Shown: positions 32,028-39,858 of the stretch, one piece after another
How the letters are laid out: each line of letters starts with the position of its first letter
How positions within the stretch are numbered: the first letter of the stretch is position 1
NCBI GenBank assembly: GCA_043719475.1
Contig: JAYSTS010000239.1
Span: forward strand, 1-40,955
Length of the DNA stretch: 40,955 nucleotides
Direction of reading: 5' to 3'
Source of the DNA: SYFY01 sp043719475
Lineage (GTDB): Bacteria; Pseudomonadota; Gammaproteobacteria; Pseudomonadales; Azotimanducaceae
The notes under the pieces: generated by a model
Seen by the model: only the letters and a program-made list of their open reading frames with translations
What the model was told of the DNA's origin: nothing
Databases searched by the model: none
Position numbers and translations under genes: made by a program

Positions 32028-34838
32028 GTGACCACTCATGTGATGAAAACAGTGACGAAAAAAGCGACGAAAAAATTCTGGCACTGCGTGCTGCCCTCAC
32101 TCGGCGCAATGGCGCTGGCGCTCATTGGTCTCTTGTTAACGCCGACCGCTGGCGCAGACACGCCAGCCGAGTGTGAGGTGTACCAGGGTCAGCCGTCGCT
32201 TCCGTACTGTCTACTGCTGGTAGAAGGCCTGTTGAACAACACTGGGTATCGATTGTGGACCCGGGACCACACGGCGGTTTCGGACGGCGTGCGGCGTACC
32301 GGACCGTATCTGGCAGGCGCCAGTGCGGCCACCCATGCCCGATCGCGAGTGTATTATTCCGATGCGGTTGTGGCGTGGTTGCGGGCTGGTCGCAAAGGTG
32401 ACATTCCCGATCAAGCGATGATCATCAAAGAGATGTACGCAGAGGTTCCACCGAAAGGTCCGGACGATCCGGTTACCGGCTGGGCGATGATGGTCCGCAA
32501 TTCGGCGGGCTCCCATGATGGATGGCTGTGGCTGCTGTACTACCGCCCTGACAATGCGACCAACGGACGTCAGTTCCTCGGGGCGCAGCAGGGCATGAGT
32601 TTCTGCCTGGCTTGTCACGCGTCCGCGGATTCTTCGCAGCTCACGTTCGCTTCGCTCAACAACATCGATGACATTAATGTCCAGATGTACGCTCACTTTG
32701 ATCTGAACCTGCCGCTGAACAGCGACGTCATCGATGTGGCACTGCCGCCTGTGGTCAAGCGGGATTCGACGCACAGCCAATTCACCAATCAGCAAAGTAA
32801 TTGCCAACTGAGTACAAAAGGCGATTTACCGGAGCCGCGTGAGCAGCCTAATCCATCCATTCTGGCGACCTACAATATAGGCCAGGTCGTGAGGCCGGAT
32901 GTTGCCCGGCCTTTGCCAATGGACACCTCATTCGACCATGTGCCAGTGCCAGAAAATGGCGCGGACACCTTTATCTCGGCGGACAACTGTAGCGGCTGTC
33001 ACGATGCCAGTTCGCTCGCCGGGTCCATCCTGCCCGAGATGATGGTCGCGACGACCAAAGGCGAGCTGTACAACCTGTCGCCCTGGGGAGAGTGGAGCGC
33101 ATCCATGATGGGTCTGGCAGCGCGTGATCCAATTTTCCTGGCCCAGATCGAATCTGAAATTGCCTTGCGTCCTGATCGCGGAGCCTATATTCAGGAATTC
33201 TGTTTCTCCTGTCATGCGGTCCAGGGGGCGCGCCAGTTTCAGAGCCAAGGTGGCCGAGGGTTCAACAAGGACATGCTGTATGCGACCGGTGAGGACGAAC
33301 ATTCCAAAGTCGGTGCGCTCGGTCGTGGTGGCGTGGCCTGTACCACTTGTCATCACATCACACCCGACGGGTTAGGTACGCCGGCAAGCTTCAACGGTCG
33401 ATTCAAGACTGGACCGGCGGACCACATTTACGGCCCCTTTACGGATCCGTTGGTCTATCCCATGCAGCAGTCGGTAGGTCTGACTCCACAACACGGCGGG
33501 CAGATCGGATCCAGCGCGCTGTGTGGATCTTGTCACACCGTTATCCCTCGGGCGATACCCCGTGGTGCCCCTGGGGATCCATCGACATTCAAGCCGGTGC
33601 ACGAACAAACCACTTATCTGGAGTGGTTGAACAGTGACTACCGTGATGGCGGACCGGGATCGAAGACTTGTGCAGGTTGCCACATGCCGGAGTCATTCCA
33701 CCTCGATCCCAAAACCCCGCTTGCCTTCCGTGTCGCAACCGTTGAGGACGGCCGATTCCCTGCCGTTCCTCACCGCGCAGATGATGCGAAAGTAAATGTG
33801 TCTGCGCGACCCTATCGCCGGCATACGCTGGTGGGCGTTAATGCATTCGCGCTCGGGCTGTTTCAGCAGTTTCCGGAAGTGTTGGGCCATTGCGTATTCG
33901 ACGCGGCAGGGCTAACACCCGGTGTGGAACAGAATCCGATACCGCGTATTCGTCTCGCTGGCGACGAAGCTGTTCGCATGGCGCAGCAGTCGACGAGGCT
34001 GGACATTCGCGACGCTCGCTTGGCGGAGGGTCGGTTATCCGCAACGGTTCGAGTGACCAACCTTGCGGGCCACAAATTTCCGTCCGGGGTTGGATTTCGT
34101 CGCGCCGTTTTGCAGTTCGAGGTCAAGAGCGCCGATGGTCGTTCACTGTGGCGATCCGGCGGGATGAACGACTCAGGGGTCATTGTTGGCGCCGGCAACA
34201 CGCCATTGCCCAGTGAATTCACCACACAACCCACTCAACTCTTGCCGGACTTCGACATCATCAACGATCCGGATCAGGTGCAAATTTACGAACAACGGCA
34301 CGCCGACAATCTCGGTTCGCTGACGACCAGTTTTTTCAGCTTGTTCAATGAAGTGAAAGACAATCGGATACTGCCTTCGGGCTGGTCTCCAACGGGTCCA
34401 TCAGCCGCCGTCACATGGCCCATCGCCAAAGGTGGCAAGCGTGTGACGTCTCCGGTCGCAGGCTATGATGAGGTGCGCTACGCGGTAGCTGTGCCACGGA
34501 CTGCAACAGCTCTGGAAGTGGTGGCGACGCTGGTTTACCAGGCTGCACCACCGTATTACCTGGCAGACCGTTTTGCGACGGTGGGTCAGGAAACTGATCG
34601 CCTTAAATCGTTGGTCGCCTATGCCAACTTTGAGGGCAGTCCATTGGCGGGATTTCGGTTGGTGCTCGCAGGCTCCTCAGTACACATCGCCCCTGCTGGC
34701 GAACAATCCGACACAAACCCTCAATCCATCACTGCGCCGTCGAGTGGACCGTCCAGAACAACTCCAGGAGCTGATCTGCCTGCTCAGGAACCGGTGGCCC
34801 CTGTCGCTGTACGATTGACCGCAATGATGCGTGAGTGA
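32028..34838 (+). CDS. Multihaem c-type cytochrome with an N-terminal cytochrome P460-like domain
   Basis: The 936-residue protein has a Sec signal peptide (basic KKATKKF then LGAMALALIGLLL, cut near GADTP), so it is periplasmic. Six CxxCH motifs are at about 193-197 (CLACH), 321-325, 392-396, 438-442, 499-503 and 548-552. The region before and around the first (MIIKEMYAEVP, TGWAMMVRNSAG, LWLLYYRP, SFCLACHA) has the layout of cytochrome P460, in which a lysine crosslinks the haem. The rest resembles multihaem redox proteins, ending with VRVTNLAGHKFPSG, typical of such cytochromes. GTG at 32028 follows AGGAG. Its last 110 bp overlap the convergent cyclase gene. The electron-transfer partners are unknown. 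Confidence 0.88.
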   Translation: MTTHVMKTVTKKATKKFWHCVLPSLGAMALALIGLLLTPTAGADTPAECEVYQGQPSLPYCLLLVEGLLNNTGYRLWTRDHTAVSDGVRRTGPYLAGASAATHARSRVYYSDAVVAWLRAGRKGDIPDQAMIIKEMYAEVPPKGPDDPVTGWAMMVRNSAGSHDGWLWLLYYRPDNATNGRQFLGAQQGMSFCLACHASADSSQLTFASLNNIDDINVQMYAHFDLNLPLNSDVIDVALPPVVKRDSTHSQFTNQQSNCQLSTKGDLPEPREQPNPSILATYNIGQVVRPDVARPLPMDTSFDHVPVPENGADTFISADNCSGCHDASSLAGSILPEMMVATTKGELYNLSPWGEWSASMMGLAARDPIFLAQIESEIALRPDRGAYIQEFCFSCHAVQGARQFQSQGGRGFNKDMLYATGEDEHSKVGALGRGGVACTTCHHITPDGLGTPASFNGRFKTGPADHIYGPFTDPLVYPMQQSVGLTPQHGGQIGSSALCGSCHTVIPRAIPRGAPGDPSTFKPVHEQTTYLEWLNSDYRDGGPGSKTCAGCHMPESFHLDPKTPLAFRVATVEDGRFPAVPHRADDAKVNVSARPYRRHTLVGVNAFALGLFQQFPEVLGHCVFDAAGLTPGVEQNPIPRIRLAGDEAVRMAQQSTRLDIRDARLAEGRLSATVRVTNLAGHKFPSGVGFRRAVLQFEVKSADGRSLWRSGGMNDSGVIVGAGNTPLPSEFTTQPTQLLPDFDIINDPDQVQIYEQRHADNLGSLTTSFFSLFNEVKDNRILPSGWSPTGPSAAVTWPIAKGGKRVTSPVAGYDEVRYAVAVPRTATALEVVATLVYQAAPPYYLADRFATVGQETDRLKSLVAYANFEGSPLAGFRLVLAGSSVHIAPAGEQSDTNPQSITAPSSGPSRTTPGADLPAQEPVAPVAVRLTAMMRE

Positions 34839-36483
34839 TGTCCGGCCATCGCTGACGGAAGTTGTTGGCGGCGTCTTGTGAATCGCGGCTTCGGCCGAGC
34901 TTGGCCAGCGCCACGGTTCGCAAGAACCACGGGAGTTCCAGGCCGTCGAAACCGCGAGTTGATCGTTCGGCGTGCACGAGGGCTTCTTCGAATTGTTCGA
35001 GTGACATGTGCGCAACCGAAAGGTACGCCTCCCACAGATAAATCCGTTGATCGCGGGGTGACAGACCAATGGCCCGATGGACATGTTCGATGCCAAGTTC
35101 CGGACGTCTTGAACGTACGGCAATGTAACCAAGTGTCGCCCAGCCATGTGCATTGTTTGGGTTGAGTTCAACCGACTTGAGCAGTAGCGACTCGCCGTCA
35201 TTCGACTTGTCGAGTACACCAAGTGCGACACCACGATCATGCAGCACGGATGGATGATAAGGCGCGAGTTCAGCGGCGCGCTGGCAACTCTTGGTTGCGC
35301 GTGTGGCATCGACGCTAATCTCTTTGCTCCAGCCAAATATGATTCGGGTCGCAAGGACATTGCCCAGAAACGAATGCGCTGGTGCGAAGTTTGGATCACA
35401 TTGAATGGACTGGACCAGCAACACTTCCGTTTCATCCAGGCTGGCACGAGTGGTGGGTCTCAGTCGTTCAGCCAGCGCACGTTGGTAGTAGGACCAGGCG
35501 TCGAGGTTGTCGGGTGCTTCCAGCCGCGCGCGAGATCCTTCAGCCGCTGTCAGCTCTGGCATCAGTTGAGCGGCGATGGCTCGAGTGACTTCGTCCTGCA
35601 CCGCAAAGATGTCGTCGACCGTCCGATCGTAACGTTCGGACCACAACTGGGTGCCGTGTTCAGCATCGACCAGTTGTGCGCTGATACGAACCCGAGATCC
35701 TGCGCGTCGCACCGAGCCTGAAACAATGTAGCGAACACCAAGGCGTTCGGCGGCTTGTCGGACGTCTTGGGTACGACCTTTGTAGGCAAATGTGGAGGTC
35801 CGCGAAATGACGTGGAAGCCGGGTAATCTTGATAACAGTCCGATGACATCCTCGGTCATGCCATCGGCAAGAACCTCGTCTTCGTCCGAACGCGTCAACG
35901 TCTCGAACGGCAAGACAGCGATTCGGCAGAGGGTGCTCGTATCCCGCGATACGGGATTAGGGGTGGCGACGTTGCTGGTGTCGACCTGTAGATCCATTTC
36001 GAGTTGATAGACCTGCACTCGCTGGGGCAGATTTTTGAGCACCGGAGTACCCAGATTGGTCGCTTTGATCTGGAGTTGATGTTCGATCGTTGCCAGCACC
36101 CCTGAAGAGACACAAACCCCGCCCGGTTCTGCCAAGCCCTGGATGCGCGCGGCAATATTGACAGTGTCGCCGAACAACAGGCCATCCTCAGCCCGAACCT
36201 CGCCAAGATGCATACCGATCCGGAGGATCAGCTGGCCTGGCTCAGTCTGAAGATGGAGAGCGAAACGCACCGCATCAGCCGGCGCCGGAAACTCGGCGAG
36301 AAAATTGTCGCCGGTAAAATCGACCAGCCGTCCGGAATACCCTGAGATCGTTGACTGGACCCGCCTTCGCAGGTCACCGACTGCCCGTATGGTGGACTCC
36401 TGGTCCCCTGCCATATGCCGTGAGTAGTCGACGACATCAGCAGACAGGATGACAGCGAGGTATCGGGTTGCAGAGTTTTCCAT
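34729..36483 (-). CDS. Class III adenylate/guanylate cyclase with TolB-like and TPR domains
   Basis: The 584-residue protein makes a cyclic nucleotide, most likely cAMP. The cyclase domain (1-165) has metal aspartates Asp16 (SADVVDY) and Asp59 (FTGDNF), and Asn109/Arg113 (GDTVNIAARI) for catalysis. A TolB-like region follows (about 185-305: RIAVLPFETL, VISRTSTFAYKG, YIVSGSVRRAGSRVRI), then TPR repeats to about 540. The C-terminus (RQRWPDITHASLRSI) matches family ends, supporting 34729 as the true stop. ATG at 36483 is chosen because the cyclase domain begins immediately. A hairpin at 36492-36509 sits just upstream. No membrane segment is seen. Confidence 0.94.
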   Translation of the reverse strand: MENSATRYLAVILSADVVDYSRHMAGDQESTIRAVGDLRRRVQSTISGYSGRLVDFTGDNFLAEFPAPADAVRFALHLQTEPGQLILRIGMHLGEVRAEDGLLFGDTVNIAARIQGLAEPGGVCVSSGVLATIEHQLQIKATNLGTPVLKNLPQRVQVYQLEMDLQVDTSNVATPNPVSRDTSTLCRIAVLPFETLTRSDEDEVLADGMTEDVIGLLSRLPGFHVISRTSTFAYKGRTQDVRQAAERLGVRYIVSGSVRRAGSRVRISAQLVDAEHGTQLWSERYDRTVDDIFAVQDEVTRAIAAQLMPELTAAEGSRARLEAPDNLDAWSYYQRALAERLRPTTRASLDETEVLLVQSIQCDPNFAPAHSFLGNVLATRIIFGWSKEISVDATRATKSCQRAAELAPYHPSVLHDRGVALGVLDKSNDGESLLLKSVELNPNNAHGWATLGYIAVRSRRPELGIEHVHRAIGLSPRDQRIYLWEAYLSVAHMSLEQFEEALVHAERSTRGFDGLELPWFLRTVALAKLGRSRDSQDAANNFRQRWPDITHASLRSIVQRQGPPVPEQADQLLELFWTVHSTAQ

Positions 36484-36491
36484 CAGTATCC

Positions 36492-36509
36492 GGGGCGTTA
36501 CGTCGCCCC
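36492..36509 (-). promoter_or_regulatory. GC-rich hairpin just upstream of the cyclase start
   Basis: GGGGCG-TTACGT-CGCCCC forms a perfect six-pair GC stem in the mRNA 9-26 bases upstream of the cyclase ATG, where the ribosome site should be. It could limit translation or be a protein-binding palindrome. Confidence 0.55.
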
Positions 36510-36635
36510 TCTTGGGTGTGGCGTTCTGGAGTGCGGACACTATCAGGAGTAGGCGTCCGCAGGTCAACCCGGACCACCCAGCCCCCCTGCGTAGTGGCTG
36601 CCATAAACAGAGCTCCATGGAGGCGAGATACGTTC

Positions 36636-37316
36636 ATGCCACATGCACTCGACAATATTGCCTGGTTTTGTTTGACCGGACCGCACGCCGCTATGGCGAG
36701 TGGCAAAGGTGGGGCTCGCCGATATGCCAAAGGCTACCCGCCACTGGCTGGATTTTCGAATCTGGAAGCACCTGATTTTGACGCGCTTGCTCCGTTGTGC
36801 GCGTCGGGCGAAGTGATTTACAGCGAAGCGTGGGCTGGTGGGAACCCTCGAGGTTGGCAAGTTGTTGCACAGAGAACGATTGTTACCATGATCTGGGATG
36901 GACCAGCACCGGCCGAGGATCGTGCTCCGGACGAAATTCTTCCACTTACTCTTGAACACGCAGGTTCTGCTGTCAGGCTCGCTGCAGCGGCCGATTTCCC
37001 CGTATTCGGTCAACGTGCCATCGAAGCAGGCGAGTTTTTTGGAATTTTCCGCGCCGACCGGTTGATCGCCATGGCAGGCGAACGCCTGTTTGCCATGGGC
37101 TATCGAGAAATCAGCGCCGTCTGTACAGATCCGGAATTTGAGGGTCGCGGCTTTGCTCGACGGCTGGTAAACGTCCTGGTCGCCCGTGAGTTGCGGCGAG
37201 GGGAGGTCCCGTTCTTGCACGTGGTTGCTGACAACACGCGTGCGCACGGGCTGTATCTGCGGATGGGATTCAGGAATCAGAACGAGTCGGCGATTCGGGT
37301 GCTGGTCAGGGAGTAG
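36636..37316 (+). CDS. GNAT family N-acetyltransferase
   Basis: The 226-residue protein has a C-terminal GNAT domain with ISAVCTDPEFEGRGFARRLV (the acetyl-CoA pyrophosphate-binding loop GRGFA), then FLHVVADNTRAHGLYLRMGF, the usual final strand and helix. The N-terminal 110 residues form a second, weaker half seen in a subgroup of GNATs. It probably transfers an acetyl group to an amine; the acceptor is unknown. ATG at 36636 follows GGAGGCGAG. The gene is divergent from the cyclase with 152 bp between starts, and the upstream open frame across that gap is not supported. Confidence 0.9.
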   Translation: MPHALDNIAWFCLTGPHAAMASGKGGARRYAKGYPPLAGFSNLEAPDFDALAPLCASGEVIYSEAWAGGNPRGWQVVAQRTIVTMIWDGPAPAEDRAPDEILPLTLEHAGSAVRLAAAADFPVFGQRAIEAGEFFGIFRADRLIAMAGERLFAMGYREISAVCTDPEFEGRGFARRLVNVLVARELRRGEVPFLHVVADNTRAHGLYLRMGFRNQNESAIRVLVRE

Positions 37317-37589
37317 ATATCGCCTGCGTACTAACCTTGATTCGACAACAATCGTTAAAGCTTCCGACGCACAACTAACGCAGTCTGGCGATTTCAGCGG
37401 TCTCTTGTTGGGAACGGTCTCCTGTGTGTAAAGATGTGCCTGGTCTGGACAGTGGGAGATCTCCTGTGGGAGCGGTCTCCGACCGCGATTGTCGGGGTCA
37501 TTAAAGATCGCGATCAGGAGATCGCTCCCACAACTTTTCAAGTTCGGAAGATCTCCCAGATCGCGATCTGGAGATCTCCCCCAGGACGT
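37317..37589 (+). repeat. REP composite copy C and gene-free flank
   Basis: Recognisable hairpins are at 37472-37486 (GCGGTC-TCC-GACCGC, loop shortened by one) and 37510-37525 (GCGATC-AGGA-GATCGC, inverted). Decayed units lie around 37452-37465 and 37550-37582. GTGGGAGCGGTCTCC and GACCGCGATTGTCGGG are shared with copy B. The first 130 bases hold nothing recognisable. Confidence 0.82.
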
Positions 37590-37655
37590 TTTTACTCGAC
37601 GTCTCATTACTGAATCTGCCAACTTCATTGGCTGTGACCTTACGGTTTGATTTCC
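37590..37655 (+). repeat. 65-bp conserved block, copy 2
   Basis: This is the second copy of the block at 30892-30956, again directly downstream of REP hairpins in the same orientation. Beyond it, 37656-37845 contains no recognised element; a weak TTGAGG (37777-37782) lies upstream of the monooxygenase start. Confidence 0.85.
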
Positions 37656-37845
37656 GCTGCAATCCCGACCTTCTCTCCAGTCAATCGTTCCGAAGTTCTG
37701 AATACCCCAGCGCAGCACTTTCGGTTGCGTAATTATTGTCCAATTGAGGTTAACAGGCAGGAGAGGAGGGCAGTAGTTGAGGGCTTCTCACTCGCGCCAG
37801 TATGCGTATGCTGTGTGTGAACCCTGACATCACGAGGATGCATCG

Positions 37846-38817
37846 ATGCAATTCGGCGTTCTGCAGTTTTTCAGTTGGCCGGGACGCCGCATCCCGCTGC
37901 CGGAAGTCTATCAACGGGCTTTCGAACGAATCGATGTCATGGAACACGCCGGATATGACGCCGTCTGGCTGGCCGAGCATCACTTCGGCACCTATAGCGT
38001 CTGTCCGTCGATCCACATGATGGGCGCGCACATTGCGGCACGAACCAAGAGATTACGTATCGGAACCGCCGTGTCGCTGGCGCCGTTTTATCATCCGCTG
38101 CGGCTGGCCGAAGAGATTGCACTGCTGGATGTGCTGTCGGGTGGGCGTGTCAACTTCGGTGTCGGCCGTGGCTTCGATGCTGCCGAGTACAAGAACTTCG
38201 GCGTTGCACGTGACGACAGCTATCCGCTGTTTCGCGAACATGTTCAGGTGGTCCTTGAAGCGTGGAAAAGCGAGCGTCTGACCTTCCATGGCCGCTTCTG
38301 CCACTTCGACGATGTCGAGGTACTGCCCAAACCATTGCAGCAACCACACCCGCCCGTGTGGCTCGCATCGAGTTCGGAGGACGCGGTGATCTGGTCGGCG
38401 CGTAATGGCTATTCCATTCTGATGGATCCACACAGTTCACACACGGAGATCGCAGCAAAACGCCGTCGTTATCAACAGGAACTGGAAGGTGCCGGTTACA
38501 GCATGAGTGGACGTGTTTTACCTATGGCACGCAACATCGCGCTTGCTTCGACACAGGCGAAGGCCCACGAGGTGGCCATGAGCAGCGCGAAGTTCATGTT
38601 TGGTTCTTACCTTGGCAGTGCACCACGTCCAGTGGCATCCGGTGACCCCGTCGAGCAGTATGTTGCCGATACCGTGATCTGTGGCACGCCTGAATCGGTG
38701 ATCGATCAACTGCACGATCTCGAAGAAAAACTGCCACTTCAATACCTGATGTGCACACCACTCAGTCATGATTCGTTTGTGTTGTTTACAGAACAAGTAA
38801 TGCCACACTTCCTTTGA
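37846..38817 (+). CDS. LLM-class flavin-dependent monooxygenase (luciferase-like)
   Basis: The 323-residue TIM-barrel protein begins MQFGVLQFFSW and carries EHAGYDAVWLAEHHFGTY, RLRIGTAVSLAPFYHPLRLAEE and LDVLSGGRVNFGVGRGF, the standard bacterial-luciferase-like block order, with CGTPESVIDQL toward the end. These enzymes use reduced FMN and O2 to oxidise aldehydes, ketones or other hydrophobic compounds. GAGG lies about eight bases before the ATG. It is followed by two hotdog genes with gaps of 40 and 2 bp, so it opens a likely operon. The substrate is unknown. Confidence 0.93.
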   Translation: MQFGVLQFFSWPGRRIPLPEVYQRAFERIDVMEHAGYDAVWLAEHHFGTYSVCPSIHMMGAHIAARTKRLRIGTAVSLAPFYHPLRLAEEIALLDVLSGGRVNFGVGRGFDAAEYKNFGVARDDSYPLFREHVQVVLEAWKSERLTFHGRFCHFDDVEVLPKPLQQPHPPVWLASSSEDAVIWSARNGYSILMDPHSSHTEIAAKRRRYQQELEGAGYSMSGRVLPMARNIALASTQAKAHEVAMSSAKFMFGSYLGSAPRPVASGDPVEQYVADTVICGTPESVIDQLHDLEEKLPLQYLMCTPLSHDSFVLFTEQVMPHFL

Positions 38818-38857
38818 TACCACTTTCTTTGACCATAAGGTCCCGCGAGGATTCGCC

Positions 38858-39316
38858 ATGAGTACGCTACTGACCGATGAACACCGCGCCTGGATCGGGC
38901 ATGAAGGACCGCCGACTCATGTGGAGGTGAGCCGTCGCGATATCGTCAAGTATTCGATCGCTACCGAGCAGACCCTGCAAAAATACCTGGTTGGCGATGA
39001 AGCACCGCCGATGTTCATCTTCAATCTGTTCGGCGCGATGCGCCTGGTCAGTGAAATGCGTGATGATGGGCTGCCACGTGGCAGTGGTGGTGGACCAAAA
39101 TTGCCACTGCAACGGGTGATGGCCGGTGGCACGGAATTGATTCTGCAGCGGCCGATCCGACCGGGCGACAAGCTCACTGGTGTGCAGCGCATCGTCGATC
39201 TTTACGAAAAACAAGGCAGTCAGGGGCCGCTGATCTTCACCGTTCGCGCCTTACGAGTGACGGATGCGCAAGGGCAAGCGGTGCTGGAAGAAGTACAAAC
39301 GGGGATCGCGAGGTAA
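38858..39316 (+). CDS. Hotdog-fold (FAS1-dehydratase/MaoC-like) subunit
   Basis: The 152-residue protein shows PTHVEVSRRDIVKYSIATEQ at its start and PLQRVMAGGTELILQRPIRPGDKLTG in the centre, which is the N-terminal hotdog of MaoC/FAS1-like hydratases (GG.E....RP...GD). No catalytic Asp-x-Asn-Pro-x-His is present, as expected for the accessory chain. It is followed after 2 bp by a second hotdog gene, with the ribosome site of that gene inside its own stop region (GAGGTAA), so translation is coupled. The arrangement parallels the pair at 17427-18283. Confidence 0.88.
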   Translation: MSTLLTDEHRAWIGHEGPPTHVEVSRRDIVKYSIATEQTLQKYLVGDEAPPMFIFNLFGAMRLVSEMRDDGLPRGSGGGPKLPLQRVMAGGTELILQRPIRPGDKLTGVQRIVDLYEKQGSQGPLIFTVRALRVTDAQGQAVLEEVQTGIAR

Positions 39317-39318
39317 CC

Positions 39319-39729
39319 ATGCAAATCAAAGATCTGAAAGTCGGTGATCGCTTGCCAGAGCGTCGTCACACACCAACCAACGTCACCCTGTTCATGTACA
39401 ACGCAGCCGTCTGGAACCCCCATCGTATTCACTACGATGAGACCTACACCATGCAGGTCGAGCGCCATCCCGGCATCGTCATCGACGGACCACTGCAGGG
39501 CGACTGGCTGGCCCAGGTTGTCACCAACTGGCTCGGCGATGAGGGCAAGGTCCTGCGTTTGCGCTACAGCAATCGCAAGGCGACCTACCTGGGCGAAACG
39601 CTGATCTCAGGCGGTCGAATTGCGGCGATCGACCCAGAGAAAAAACTCGTCACCCTGGAGCTGTTTGTCAGTAATACAGCCGGTGAGGTGACGTCACCCG
39701 GTGGTGCAACCGTGGAACTTACTGCCTGA
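39319..39729 (+). CDS. MaoC-like hotdog subunit (mesaconyl-CoA hydratase-like)
   Basis: The 136-residue protein has LFMYNAAVWNPHRIHYDETY at the place where MaoC hydratases carry Asp-x-Asn-Pro-x-His. NPHRIHYD is the variant known in mesaconyl-C4-CoA/3-methylfumaryl-CoA hydratase relatives, which keep the histidine but replace the usual aspartate position. GIVIDGPLQGDWLAQVV is the central hotdog helix. I infer a heterodimer with the preceding protein that hydrates an enoyl-CoA or enoyl ester. The exact substrate is not known, and the altered motif means the catalytic mechanism should be checked. Confidence 0.87.
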   Translation: MQIKDLKVGDRLPERRHTPTNVTLFMYNAAVWNPHRIHYDETYTMQVERHPGIVIDGPLQGDWLAQVVTNWLGDEGKVLRLRYSNRKATYLGETLISGGRIAAIDPEKKLVTLELFVSNTAGEVTSPGGATVELTA

Positions 39730-39858
39730 GTTCGCGTTTTTGGGTCAACGCATGGCAGGGTGGCAGTGATGCAGCAGGACAGGGGCGCACTTGCCGCTCT
39801 GCTTCCCGAGGCGCTTCAACACTGCTAGCCTCGCAGGCAATCAGGGGAGAGCGACAAC

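Noticed and set aside
36564..37718. 384-codon minus-strand frame running through REP copy C and the GNAT gene
   Set aside because: It consists of REP-derived repeats and antisense of GNAT; only the short ADSVMRRRVK part is of interest, treated as a repeat.
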